From Alphaproteobacteria bacterium (GTDB lineage Bacteria > Pseudomonadota > Alphaproteobacteria > Micavibrionales > UBA2020), in assembly GCA_021413445.1 (NCBI GenBank), contig JAIOQI010000011.1, positions 1-36,885 on the forward strand: a DNA stretch of 36,885 nt. The letters run 5' to 3'. Every line of letters starts with the position of its first letter. The first letter of the stretch is position 1. Position numbers and translations under genes: made by a program. The notes under the pieces are model-generated. The model ran no database searches. It had not been told where the DNA came from and was given only the letters and a program-made list of their open reading frames with translations. Below are positions 6,697-17,975 of this stretch, one piece after another.

Positions 6697-8474
6697 AATC
6701 CCTGCTGCCGAATAATCCCAACAACGAACAGGATAACACCCGCCTGCTGGTGGCGATTGTGGTTTCAATGGTCATCCTGTTCGGGTTTCATTTTTTATAC
6801 GAAAAGCCGCGCCAGGAAAAGCTCCTCCAGCAGCAACAGCAGGTCCTGCAGGCGCAGGAAGCCGTGACGGCAACGGCCCCGGTCGGTGAGCAGCCGCCGA
6901 TCGAGAACCGCTCCGAGGCGCTGCGCTCCGGCAAACGCATCCCTATCCATGGAGCCAAGGTGACCGGCTCGCTCGCCCTGACCGGCGCGCGGATCGATGA
7001 TCTGTCGATGAACGAATACTACGCCACGATCGAAAACAAGGGGCATGTGGATCTGCTCTCGCCGTCCGGAACCAGGGGGGCTTATTACGTCGAAAGCGGC
7101 TGGACGAGCAGTGACAGCCCTGTCCCCGACAGCAAGACGGTCTGGACGCTGGCGCCCGGCAGCAAAGCGGCGCTGGAAACCGGCGGCGCCGTGACCCTGC
7201 AGTGGGATAACGGGCAGGGGCTGCTGTTCACGCGCCGGATCGAGCTTGACGACAACTACCTTTTCACCGTCACGCAGAAGATCACCAACAAAACGGCGGC
7301 CGAGAAGAAATTCAACGCCTGGTACCTGATCTCGCGCCACAATCTGCCCGACGATTTCAAGGGCTTCTTCATCCTGCATGAGGGGCCGCTGGCCTACCTG
7401 GACGGCAAGCTGGATGAAATCAGCTACAAGAGCCTGGCCAAGGGCGACAAGACGGAGCGCGACGGCGTGCAGGGCTGGCTGGGCATCACCGACAAGTACT
7501 GGTTCGTCGGGATTTTCCCGGAGACCCAGGAAAAGTTCAACGCCCGCATCATCGGCAGCAAGACGGCCGACGCCCAGGCGTACCAGACGGACATCGTGAC
7601 GGAAGCCAGAACCCTGCCTCCCGGCGGGGAGGTCGAGGACAAGAAATTCATTTTCGCCGGCGTCAAGAGCCTGCCGCTGATGAACGCCTACCAGCAGAAA
7701 TACGGCCTCGAGCATATCGACCTCACCTTCGATTTCGGGATGTGGTATTTCATCACCAAGCCGTTTTTCTACCTGCTGCATTTCCTGATGGGATTGCTCG
7801 GCAATGTCGGCCTGTCCATCCTGGCGATGACGGTGATCGTCCGCGGCGCGGTGTTCCCGCTCGCCAACAAGTCCTTCCGCTCCATGGCGGGCATGAAGAA
7901 AATCGCGCCGCAGCTCAAGGAGCTGCAGACCAAGTACGGCGACAACCGCGAAAGGCTCCAGATCGAGATTTTTGAGCTTTACAAGCGCGAGAAGGTCAAC
8001 CCGTTCAGCGGCTGCTGGCCGCTGCTGATCCAGATCCCGATTTTCTTCGCCTTATATAAGGTCATCCTGCTGTCCGTCGAATTGCGCCATGCGCCGTTCT
8101 GGGGCTGGATCAAGGACTTGTCGGCGCCGGACCCGACCAATATCTTCACCCTGTTCGGCCTCATTCCGTGGACGCCGCCGGCGGTGCTGATGATCGGCGC
8201 CTGGCCGCTGCTGTTCTGCCTGACGATGATTATTCAGAAGCGCCTCACCCCGCCGATGCCGGACAAGACGCAGGAGCAGCTGCAATCCTACTTCCCGTTC
8301 ATCATCACTTTCATGCTGGCGAAGTTCGCCTCCGGCCTGGTGATTTACTGGACGTGGAGCAACGTGCTGGGCGTTTTGCAGCAGTATTATATCCTGCGCA
8401 AGGTCGGTGGCCAGGAAGTGTCGCTGATTCACGGCCATAGCGAGCGCCGCAAGAAGAAAGAGCCCCATGGATAA
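6693..8474 (+). CDS. yidC: Membrane protein insertase YidC
   Basis: A 593-residue inner-membrane insertase and chaperone (YidC/Oxa1/Alb3). An N-terminal membrane anchor (about 16-35) is followed by a Gln-rich linker, a large periplasmic beta domain (about 65-345) including WLGITDKYWFVGIFPE, and a C-terminal set of membrane helices. The conserved groove arginine is near residue 384 (TVIVRGAVFPL), followed by FRSMAGMKKIAPQL in the cytoplasmic coiled-coil hairpin. The tail is basic (ERRKKKEPHG), useful for ribosome contact. It has the long N-terminal periplasmic domain of Gram-negative YidC. It overlaps engB by 8 nt. Confidence 0.97.
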   Translation: MKSLLPNNPNNEQDNTRLLVAIVVSMVILFGFHFLYEKPRQEKLLQQQQQVLQAQEAVTATAPVGEQPPIENRSEALRSGKRIPIHGAKVTGSLALTGARIDDLSMNEYYATIENKGHVDLLSPSGTRGAYYVESGWTSSDSPVPDSKTVWTLAPGSKAALETGGAVTLQWDNGQGLLFTRRIELDDNYLFTVTQKITNKTAAEKKFNAWYLISRHNLPDDFKGFFILHEGPLAYLDGKLDEISYKSLAKGDKTERDGVQGWLGITDKYWFVGIFPETQEKFNARIIGSKTADAQAYQTDIVTEARTLPPGGEVEDKKFIFAGVKSLPLMNAYQQKYGLEHIDLTFDFGMWYFITKPFFYLLHFLMGLLGNVGLSILAMTVIVRGAVFPLANKSFRSMAGMKKIAPQLKELQTKYGDNRERLQIEIFELYKREKVNPFSGCWPLLIQIPIFFALYKVILLSVELRHAPFWGWIKDLSAPDPTNIFTLFGLIPWTPPAVLMIGAWPLLFCLTMIIQKRLTPPMPDKTQEQLQSYFPFIITFMLAKFASGLVIYWTWSNVLGVLQQYYILRKVGGQEVSLIHGHSERRKKKEPHG

Positions 8475-9096
8475 GCCCATTGACGCCGAGGCGTTAAAGC
8501 GGGGGGAGGTCCTGTTCCGTCAGGAATGCAAATTCGTCGCCGGCGCGGCGACACCGGACAGGATTCCGCCGCCGACGCTGGGGGAGGTCGCTTTTGCCGG
8601 CCGTTCGAATGTCGGCAAGTCGAGCCTGATAAACGCGATGACAAACAGGAAGGGGCTCGCCCGCTCCTCCAACACGCCGGGGCGCACCCAGCAGATCAAT
8701 TTTTTCGACCTCGGCGGCCTGATGTACCTCGTCGATTTGCCCGGCTACGGCTACGCCGCCGCCTCGAAGGAGAAAATCCACGCCTGGAACGAAATGATCC
8801 GCAACTACCTGCGCGGCCGGCAGACCCTGAAGCGCGTCTGCGTGCTGATAGATTCGCGCCATGGCATCAAGGCCATCGACCAGGACACGATGGAGATGAT
8901 GGACCAGTCGAACGTGCCCTACGTGATCGTGCTGACCAAGTCCGACAAGATCAAACCGGAGGAACTGGCGGATTTGCAGGCGCGGATCGAGGACGAGCTG
9001 AAATCCCACCCCGCCGCCTGCCCCAGGGTCTATGCCACCAGCTCCGACAAAAAGACCGGCATCCCCGAGTTAAGGGCTTTTCTAGCGCCCCGGTAG
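8467..9096 (+). CDS. engB: Ribosome biogenesis GTP-binding protein EngB/YihA
   Basis: A 209-residue TRAFAC-class GTPase used in late large-subunit assembly. Visible motifs are the P-loop GRSNVGKSSLIN, switch I GRTQQINFF, G3 DLPGYG and G4 TKSDK, then the C-terminal SSDKKTGIPEL. The order and spacing are those of EngB. The ATG at 8467 lies inside the end of yidC, indicating coupled translation. It closes the rpmH-led operon. Confidence 0.96.
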   Translation: MDKPIDAEALKRGEVLFRQECKFVAGAATPDRIPPPTLGEVAFAGRSNVGKSSLINAMTNRKGLARSSNTPGRTQQINFFDLGGLMYLVDLPGYGYAAASKEKIHAWNEMIRNYLRGRQTLKRVCVLIDSRHGIKAIDQDTMEMMDQSNVPYVIVLTKSDKIKPEELADLQARIEDELKSHPAACPRVYATSSDKKTGIPELRAFLAPR

Positions 9097-9133
9097 CTGT
9101 TTTTTATGACAAGCGTTTTTTGCCGAACGGGGC

Positions 9134-9162
9134 TTAACTATTCAGGTTTGAAATGTTATAAG
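9134..9162 (+). promoter_or_regulatory. Possible promoter of the cytochrome oxidase operon
   Basis: TTAACT (9134-9139), a 17-nt spacer and TATAAG (9157-9162) give a 4/6 and 5/6 match. Transcription would start near 9168-9170, inside the FNR-type box that follows. The assignment is by pattern only. Confidence 0.5.
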
Positions 9163-9165
9163 TTT

Positions 9166-9179
9166 TTGATCTATATCAA
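9166..9179. promoter_or_regulatory. FNR/FixK/ANR-type binding site upstream of coxB
   Basis: TTGATCTATATCAA is an exact match to the classical TTGAT-N4-ATCAA consensus bound by Fnr/FixK/Anr regulators. It lies 42 nt upstream of the coxB start and next to the proposed -10, where a bound regulator would be expected to repress. No regulator gene is in the window. Confidence 0.72.
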
Positions 9180-9221
9180 AGGTATTCTCCACAAACTTTT
9201 CCTTCAAGACGGACACAAAAA

Positions 9222-12561
<3,340 letters not shown>

Positions 12562-12562
12562 T

Positions 12563-12682
12563 ATGCCGCATAGCCCGCTGCACAAACAACAAAAGAAAAA
12601 GAACTACGCCATTTTACTGGCGCTGCTGGTTTTCGTCGTGACGGTGTTTTTTGTCAGCATCATCCGCATGAAGGGCGGGTGA
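12563..12682 (+). CDS. Small single-span protein of the oxidase operon (CoxF/CtaF-like)
   Basis: A 39-residue protein: a basic N-terminus (HKQQKKK), a single hydrophobic helix (about 14-34, NYAILLALLVFVVTVFFVSI) and a short tail IIRMKGG. Alphaproteobacterial ctaB-ctaG junctions commonly carry a tiny gene of this design (a NYA..L-type helix and a K/R-x-GG end), usually labelled CoxF or CtaF. The start ATG is 1 nt after the ctaB stop, and the stop overlaps the ctaG start by 1 nt (TGATG), so it is positioned for coupled translation. The molecular role is unsettled; it may be an assembly factor or small subunit. Confidence 0.75.
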   Translation: MPHSPLHKQQKKKNYAILLALLVFVVTVFFVSIIRMKGG

Positions 12683-13278
12683 TGGACGTCCGGCAGAAAA
12701 ACAAAAGGGTCCTGCTGGCTACCCTGGGCGTCGCCTTCGGCATGGTCGCCCTGTCTTTCGCTTCCGTCCCCCTTTACCGCACGCTTTGCCAGGTGACGGG
12801 ATGGGGCGGCACGACGCAGCGGGCGGCAAAGAACACGTCGCATGTTTATAACCGTGAATTTGTCGTGCAGTTTAATGCCGATGTCGATCGGCACCTGCCG
12901 TGGGCGTTCAGGCCCGACATGCGGCAGGTGAAGGTCAAGGTCGGCGCCGATGCGATTATTTCCTATTTCGCGGAAAACCACGGAAAATTGCCGATTTCCG
13001 GCTCGGCTGTCTATAACGTCACCCCGCTGCTGGCGGGCAAGTATTTCAATAAGACCCAGTGTTTTTGCTTCGCGGAGCAAATCCTGCAGCCCGGGCAAAA
13101 GGTGCATATGCCGGTCACTTTCTTCGTTGACCCCAAGATTATGGAGGATCGCGAGCTGAAAGACCTCAAAACCATCACCCTTTCCTACACTTTTTACCGC
13201 CACGATTCCAAAGAGCTGGAGAAGGCGGTTGAAAATTTTTATAATGCATCTGATAATCCCCATAAGAAAACCAACTAA
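12682..13278 (+). CDS. ctaG: Cytochrome c oxidase assembly protein CtaG/Cox11
   Basis: A 198-residue copper chaperone that delivers copper to the CuB site of subunit I. It has one N-terminal membrane helix (about 10-30), a conserved cysteine just after it (YRTLCQVTGWGG), and an immunoglobulin-like periplasmic domain with the copper motif QCFCFAEQ (Cys127, Cys129), followed by the typical MPVTFFVDP. The ATG at 12682 overlaps the preceding stop by 1 nt; a GTG one codon earlier is an alternative. Confidence 0.95.
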   Translation: MDVRQKNKRVLLATLGVAFGMVALSFASVPLYRTLCQVTGWGGTTQRAAKNTSHVYNREFVVQFNADVDRHLPWAFRPDMRQVKVKVGADAIISYFAENHGKLPISGSAVYNVTPLLAGKYFNKTQCFCFAEQILQPGQKVHMPVTFFVDPKIMEDRELKDLKTITLSYTFYRHDSKELEKAVENFYNASDNPHKKTN

Positions 13279-13290
13279 GAGGAAAAAAAC

Positions 13291-14127
13291 ATGTCTGACG
13301 CCCCTGTATATGACCTGAAGAGCGGCAAGCCGCATCCCTTCCATGTGCCCCACGCCAGTATCTGGCCGCTGACCGCCGCCGGCGCTGCCGGGCTGCTGGC
13401 GATCGGCACCGTCATGTTCATGCACAAGGCTGAATGGCAGGGGTTTCACGTTGGGATGAAGGGGCTGCTGCTCGGCTTCCTCGGCGTGCTGGCGGTGATG
13501 TGGGTATGGTGGCGGGACGTCATTCATGAGGCTTTTGTCGAAAAGGCCCATTCGCCGCAGGCAAGGACCGGCCTGCGTTACGGCATGGCGCTGTTCATCA
13601 CGTCGGAGATAATGTTTTTTGTCGCCTTCTTCTGGGCGTTTTTCAATTCCAGCATTTTCCCCAAGGAAGCGATCGGCTTTGTCTGGCCGCCGAAAAGCGT
13701 CGAAGCCGTCCATGCGTTCGAGCTGCCGTTCCTGATGACGATGATCCTGCTGCTCTCCGGCTGCACCGTCACCTGGGCGCACCACGCCATTCTCGAAGGC
13801 AAGCAGGCGGAGTCGGTCAAGGCGCTGGCGGTGACGGTGGCCTTGGGCCTCGCCTTCACCTGCTTCCAGGGCTACGAATACTATCATGCGACCTTTCCTT
13901 TCAAGGGCGGCATCTATTCCTCCACCTTCTACATGGCAACCGGCTTTCACGGCCTCCATGTGCTGATCGGCAGCATTTTCCTCGCCGTATGCCTGTTCCG
14001 CGCCATCAGGGGCCACTTCACGCCGCAGAGTCACTTCGGGTTTGAGGCGGCGGCCTGGTACTGGCACTTCGTCGATGCCGTGTGGCTGTTCCTCTTCGTC
14101 GCGATTTACTGGTGGGGAAATAGTTGA
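13291..14127 (+). CDS. coxC: Cytochrome c oxidase subunit III
   Basis: A 278-residue seven-helix subunit III. Family features are the N-terminal HPFHVPHASIWPL, the glutamate in TSEIMFFVAFFWAFF, HHAILEGKQAESVKAL, EYYHATF, and the lipid-binding, proton-uptake-side segment FYMATGFHGLHVLIG, ending in AAAWYWHFVDAVWLFLF. Length is normal. AGAGGA precedes the ATG, 12 nt after ctaG. The stop overlaps the next start (TTGA). Confidence 0.96.
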   Translation: MSDAPVYDLKSGKPHPFHVPHASIWPLTAAGAAGLLAIGTVMFMHKAEWQGFHVGMKGLLLGFLGVLAVMWVWWRDVIHEAFVEKAHSPQARTGLRYGMALFITSEIMFFVAFFWAFFNSSIFPKEAIGFVWPPKSVEAVHAFELPFLMTMILLLSGCTVTWAHHAILEGKQAESVKALAVTVALGLAFTCFQGYEYYHATFPFKGGIYSSTFYMATGFHGLHVLIGSIFLAVCLFRAIRGHFTPQSHFGFEAAAWYWHFVDAVWLFLFVAIYWWGNS

Positions 14128-14483
14128 GCTTTTTAAAAGACGTCGCTTTCGCGCTTAAACCCCGCTGTCCCGTGTGTCAGCGGGGTCGTCTTTTCAAGCC
14201 CTGGTCGGTGAGCGTCGTCGATGCGTGCAGCGTATGCCACGCCAAACTCGGGCAAAACGATGTCGGCGACGGCGCTTCGGTGTTTCTGATTTTCCTGCTC
14301 GGGTTCCTGATCGTGCCGCTGGCGTGGGCGTTTGAGCTCCTGGTGGCGCCACCACTGTGGGTGCATGTGGTGCTGTGGGGGGCGGTCTCGCTCGGCGTGA
14401 TTGCGCTGGTGCTGCCGGCGACGAAGGCCCTGCTGATTCTGCTTGAATACCGCCACCGCCCCGGGGACTGGAAAAAGGATTAG
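14124..14483 (+). CDS. DUF983 family membrane protein
   Basis: A 119-residue protein with two CxxC pairs that look like a zinc ribbon (RCPVCQRGRLF and DACSVCHAKLG), a GDGASVF motif, then two membrane helices (about 53-75 and 80-100). This is the DUF983 pattern; members almost always sit beside coxC in alphaproteobacteria, and a role in oxidase biogenesis is suspected but not established. The TTG start overlaps the coxC stop by 4 nt. Its stop codon overlaps the stop of the convergent minus-strand gene at 14480. Confidence 0.88.
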   Translation: MSFLKDVAFALKPRCPVCQRGRLFKPWSVSVVDACSVCHAKLGQNDVGDGASVFLIFLLGFLIVPLAWAFELLVAPPLWVHVVLWGAVSLGVIALVLPATKALLILLEYRHRPGDWKKD

Positions 14484-15058
14484 GGCTGCTTCGGCGGCTT
14501 GCCCTTGAACATCAGCGGGAAATGCTTCCGCTTCGCATAGGCCGGATTTTTCAGGAAGTTATCCAGCACGCTTTCGTAGAGCTCCAGCCGCTCGGCATCG
14601 CTGCATTTGTTGATGCAGCGGTCGAGGTGGGCGGACATGCCTTTATGCTTGGTCAGGAAATACTCCTCGATGATTTCCGCCTGCTGCTCCAGGCCGTATT
14701 CCATGAGGTCTTTGCCTTTTTCGAGCGTGAACTCGTAGGCTTTCCTGTAGTTGAACTTGTGGCGGAGGGCAAGCCCGGTCGCCTCGACGAGCGGGTTGTA
14801 GATCTTGTTCTGGTACTGCCAGACGTGGGTCAGTTCGTGGATCAGGAGCGCGTGGAGATGGGGGTTGGTCTCCAGCGTATAGTCCTCACTGTAGCGGTTG
14901 TCCATATAGACGGTGTTGCTCACCGTCATGGCGTAGTTTTCAGGCTGGAATAAGAAGGTTTTTTTGGAGGAAATGGTGACGGCATCGTAGTCAATCGAAT
15001 CGCCGAAGATGGTTTGGGCGAGTTTTATCTCGTTTTCTGTGAGTTTGCGATGTGTCAT
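14480..15058 (-). CDS. Vgr-related HExxH protein, paralogue 2
   Basis: A 192-residue protein. The start ATG at 15056-15058 is chosen for the GGGAG just upstream and because it aligns with the neighbour's start; the frame extends 20 codons further. It begins with the hallmark LTENEIKLAQTIFGDSIDYD seen in proteins annotated 'Vgr related', followed by strands, then a zinc-peptidase-like motif HELTHVWQYQNK (His74, Glu75, His78) and a helical YGLEQQAEIIEEYF that could supply a third ligand. A pair of cysteines (CINKC) and a basic tail follow. There is no signal peptide or membrane helix. It is roughly half identical to its upstream neighbour. Function is unknown; a link to contractile or type VI injection systems is suggested only by the family name. 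Confidence 0.72.
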   Translation of the reverse strand: MTHRKLTENEIKLAQTIFGDSIDYDAVTISSKKTFLFQPENYAMTVSNTVYMDNRYSEDYTLETNPHLHALLIHELTHVWQYQNKIYNPLVEATGLALRHKFNYRKAYEFTLEKGKDLMEYGLEQQAEIIEEYFLTKHKGMSAHLDRCINKCSDAERLELYESVLDNFLKNPAYAKRKHFPLMFKGKPPKQP

Positions 15059-15124
15059 GACACTCCCGGACAGGCATTGAACTACGGAAAAGCTATCAGC
15101 TTCTGGAAATGATGGCAAGAAAAA

Positions 15125-15697
15125 TCACGGTTTGGGCGGCTTGGGCTTGAAGAAGCTGGGCAGCTTGTCCTGTTTTGCATAAGAGGGATTTTGCAGGAAC
15201 TTTTCCAGGACTTTTTCGTAGAGCTTCAGCTTTACTTCGTTGCTGCACTTGTTCGTGCAGTGGCGGGTGTAGGAGGGCATGCCGGCGTGCTTGATTAAAT
15301 AATATTCTTCTATAATCGCCGCCTGCTGCTCCAGCCCGTAATCCGTCAGATCCTTGGCGCCGTCGAGATTGAAGTAATAGGCGGCGGCGTAATTGAATTT
15401 GTGTTTCAGCTGCAGCTCGGCGACGGCGAGCACCTGATTGAAAAGCTTGTTCTGCCCCTGCCAGATATGGGTCATTTCATGGATGAACAGGCAGCGGCTG
15501 AAGGGGGACGACTGCGCAAAATCATCGCGATAGTTCTTGTGCATGTAGATGTTGTTGCCCACCACCATGGAGGTGTTGCTGGGCTGCAGGGAAGATGTCG
15601 GCTGGTCCAGAACCTTGATGGCCGCATAATCGATCGAGTTCCCGAAGATGGTCTTGGCGAGCGTGATCTCTGCGTCGGTGAGAGGGCGTATAATCAT
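15125..15697 (-). CDS. Vgr-related HExxH protein, paralogue 1
   Basis: A 190-residue paralogue of the next gene downstream. The start ATG at 15695-15697 has GGAG about 5 nt upstream and starts MIIRPLTDAEITLAKTIFGN, aligned with paralogue 2. The zinc-like motif is HEMTHIWQGQNK (His73, Glu74, His77), and YGLEQQAAIIEEYY and CTNKCS follow as in the paralogue, ending with a Pro/Lys tail. The gap to paralogue 2 is 66 nt, so the two are probably cotranscribed. The pair sits on the opposite strand inside an otherwise collinear oxidase cluster, between DUF983 and surf1. Enzymatic activity is not proven. Confidence 0.72.
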   Translation of the reverse strand: MIIRPLTDAEITLAKTIFGNSIDYAAIKVLDQPTSSLQPSNTSMVVGNNIYMHKNYRDDFAQSSPFSRCLFIHEMTHIWQGQNKLFNQVLAVAELQLKHKFNYAAAYYFNLDGAKDLTDYGLEQQAAIIEEYYLIKHAGMPSYTRHCTNKCSNEVKLKLYEKVLEKFLQNPSYAKQDKLPSFFKPKPPKP

Positions 15698-15785
15698 GGC
15701 GGCTCCATATGTGATGGAACAAACTAGCAAATTCTGGAAACCGTGACAATACCCTCTATGACTTTTTGTCTAAAAAACTTATGAT

Positions 15786-16481
15786 ATGGGCATGCAGGGA
15801 ACCTTTCAGCCAACACGCAGCGCCGTCATTTCCACACTGTTGATATTAGCGGTGCTGCTGGGGCTTGGGACCTGGCAGGTGCAGCGCCTGAAGTGGAAGT
15901 CCGGGCTGCTGGCGCATATCGAAGCCCAGATGCAGAAACCGCCGGTGCCGATGCCGGAAAAAATCGACGACCCGGCGGCGTGGGAATACCGCCGCGTGAC
16001 GCTGGCGGGGAGTTTCCTTTATGACCGCGAGTTCCTGGTCAAGCCGCGCACCCTGGACGGAGTGAACGGCTATCACATGCTGGTGCCGTTCCAGCGCGTC
16101 TCGGGTGGGGCGGTGCTGGTCAACCGCGGCTGGATTTCCGCTGAGCTGATGTCGAAAGCGAGCCGGCCCCCGGGGCTGCTCCAGATCGAGGGGATCGTCC
16201 AGTTGCCGCATCCTACCTCCTTCACGCCGCCGAACGCGCCGGAAAAAAACGATTGGTACCGGGCGGACATTGAGGCCATGGCGGCGGCGGCGAAGCTGAA
16301 GAACGCGGCGCCGGTCATCGTCAATATCGCCAGCAAGGAACCGGGCGTGTATCCGGCCGGCGGCAAGGTGGAAGCCAACATCAGCAACAACCATCTGCAA
16401 TATGCGATTTTCTGGTACGTGATGGCGCTGATCTCGCAAATTATCTTTTTCATCCGCTATTGGAAACCCGCGCCGGCGTGA
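15786..16481 (+). CDS. surf1: SURF1 family oxidase assembly protein
   Basis: A 231-residue protein with the SURF1 layout: an N-terminal helix ending in the GLGTWQVQRLKWK motif, an intermembrane-type domain (EYRRVTLAGSFLYDREFLVK, VNRGWIS), and a C-terminal helix (LQYAIFWYVMALISQIIFFI). SURF1 aids heme a insertion into subunit I. The ATG at 15786 is used, with an in-frame ATG two codons later and no convincing ribosome site for either. It is divergent from the HExxH pair and 10 nt upstream of thrC. Confidence 0.93.
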   Translation: MGMQGTFQPTRSAVISTLLILAVLLGLGTWQVQRLKWKSGLLAHIEAQMQKPPVPMPEKIDDPAAWEYRRVTLAGSFLYDREFLVKPRTLDGVNGYHMLVPFQRVSGGAVLVNRGWISAELMSKASRPPGLLQIEGIVQLPHPTSFTPPNAPEKNDWYRADIEAMAAAAKLKNAAPVIVNIASKEPGVYPAGGKVEANISNNHLQYAIFWYVMALISQIIFFIRYWKPAPA

Positions 16482-16491
16482 GGGCATAAGA

Positions 16492-17895
16492 ATGCTTGGT
16501 TACATCAGTACGAGGGGCCGGGCGCCGCGCCTGGGGTTTGCGGAGACGACGCTGGCGGGGCTGGCCGAGGACGGCGGGCTTTACGTGCCCGAGGCCTGCC
16601 CGAAACTGTCGCCGGATGAACTCAGCAACATGTCCCACCAGAATTACCTGGAAGTGGCCTGGCGGGTGATGCTGCCTTTTGTCGGGGATGATATTTCCTC
16701 GCCGGAACTGATCCGGATTCTCATGGCCGCCTACAAGGGGTTTACGCACCCGGACATCGTCCCCCTGCACAAATTCGACGACAACTTTTACCTGATGGAG
16801 CTGTTCCACGGGCCGACGCTGGCGTTCAAGGACGTGGCGCTGCAGTTTCTGGGGCAGGTGTTCGAGCATATCCTCGCCCGCCGCCAGCAAAAGGTGACGA
16901 TTGTCGGCGCCACTTCCGGCGACACCGGCTCCGCCGCGATCGAGGCTTTCAAGGGCCGGAAAAACGCGGATATCGTCATCCTGCACCCCTATAACCGCGT
17001 GTCGGAGGTGCAGCGCCGCCAGATGACGACCGTGATCGCGGCCAACGTGTTCAATATCGCGATCGAGGGCAGCTTTGACGATTGCCAGGACCTGGTCAAG
17101 GCCATGTTCAACGACCGGAAATTCCGCGACGAGATGCACCTGTCCGCCGTCAACTCCATCAACTGGGCGCGGATACTGGCGCAGGTGGTCTATTACGTCT
17201 ATGCCTCGGTGCGGCTGCAGGCGCAGACCGGCAGGAAGGCCGCTTTCTGCGTGCCGACCGGCAACTTCGGCAATGTTTATGCCGGCTATGTCGCGCAGTC
17301 GATGGGCGCGCCCATCGACAGGCTGGTCGTCGCCACCAACCGCAACGACATCCTGCACCGTTTTTTCGAGACGGGGAAGATGGAGCAGGAAGGCGTGGCG
17401 CAATCGCTCAGCCCCAGCATGGACATCCAGATCTCCAGCAATTTCGAGCGCCTGCTGTTCGACCTTTACGGGCGCAGCGGTTCCGCCGTCGATAAGACCA
17501 TGCAGTATTTCCGCGAAACCGGGCCGTTCCAGCTCGATCCGCAGACGATGGAGCGCGTGAGGGCGCTGTTCGCCAGCGGCCGGATGGACGACGCGCAGAC
17601 GACGGAGGTCATCGCCAGGACCTATAAGCAGCACGGTTATATCCTCGACCCGCATACGGCGGTGGGGGTGGGGGTCGCCGAGGAATACCGGAAGAAAAAT
17701 CCGGGGAGCGTCATGGTGGCGCTCGCCACCGCGCATCCGGCCAAGTTTCCCGCCGCGGTTAAACAGGCGATTGGTTTCGAGCCCGAACTGCCTGCGCCGC
17801 TGGCCGACCTTTACCGGCGGCGGGAGAAATATGAGGTGCTGCCAGCCGATCTCGGGCGCGTGCAGCAGTTTGTGCGGGAGAGAATAAAGTTATAG
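16492..17895 (+). CDS. thrC: Threonine synthase
   Basis: A 467-residue PLP enzyme that converts O-phosphohomoserine to threonine. The N-terminus is typical of the long Gram-negative form (YISTRGRAPRLGFAETTLAGLAEDGGLYVPE). The PLP lysine is Lys113 in GPTLAFKDVALQFL; the phosphate-binding loop ATSGDTGSAAIEAF and the VPTGNFGNVYAGY loop are intact. Length is normal. It follows surf1 by 10 nt, as in other alphaproteobacteria, so no leader or riboswitch space exists. Confidence 0.96.
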   Translation: MLGYISTRGRAPRLGFAETTLAGLAEDGGLYVPEACPKLSPDELSNMSHQNYLEVAWRVMLPFVGDDISSPELIRILMAAYKGFTHPDIVPLHKFDDNFYLMELFHGPTLAFKDVALQFLGQVFEHILARRQQKVTIVGATSGDTGSAAIEAFKGRKNADIVILHPYNRVSEVQRRQMTTVIAANVFNIAIEGSFDDCQDLVKAMFNDRKFRDEMHLSAVNSINWARILAQVVYYVYASVRLQAQTGRKAAFCVPTGNFGNVYAGYVAQSMGAPIDRLVVATNRNDILHRFFETGKMEQEGVAQSLSPSMDIQISSNFERLLFDLYGRSGSAVDKTMQYFRETGPFQLDPQTMERVRALFASGRMDDAQTTEVIARTYKQHGYILDPHTAVGVGVAEEYRKKNPGSVMVALATAHPAKFPAAVKQAIGFEPELPAPLADLYRRREKYEVLPADLGRVQQFVRERIKL

Positions 17896-17975
17896 CGTAT
17901 TGCCAGAATGACGAGATTGCGGCGGCCCTGAAACAGGTACTGGAAAAATAGCGATGAAGGCAGTACTCTGGGTAT

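Noticed and set aside
16482..16491. Leader peptide or riboswitch control of thrC
   Set aside because: Only 10 nt separate surf1 from thrC, leaving no room for a leader.
17895..17951. Short frame after thrC reading like AYCQNDEIAAALKQVLEK
   Set aside because: It looks protein-like but has no start codon, is only about 18 codons long and is out of frame with an intact thrC; chance cannot be excluded.
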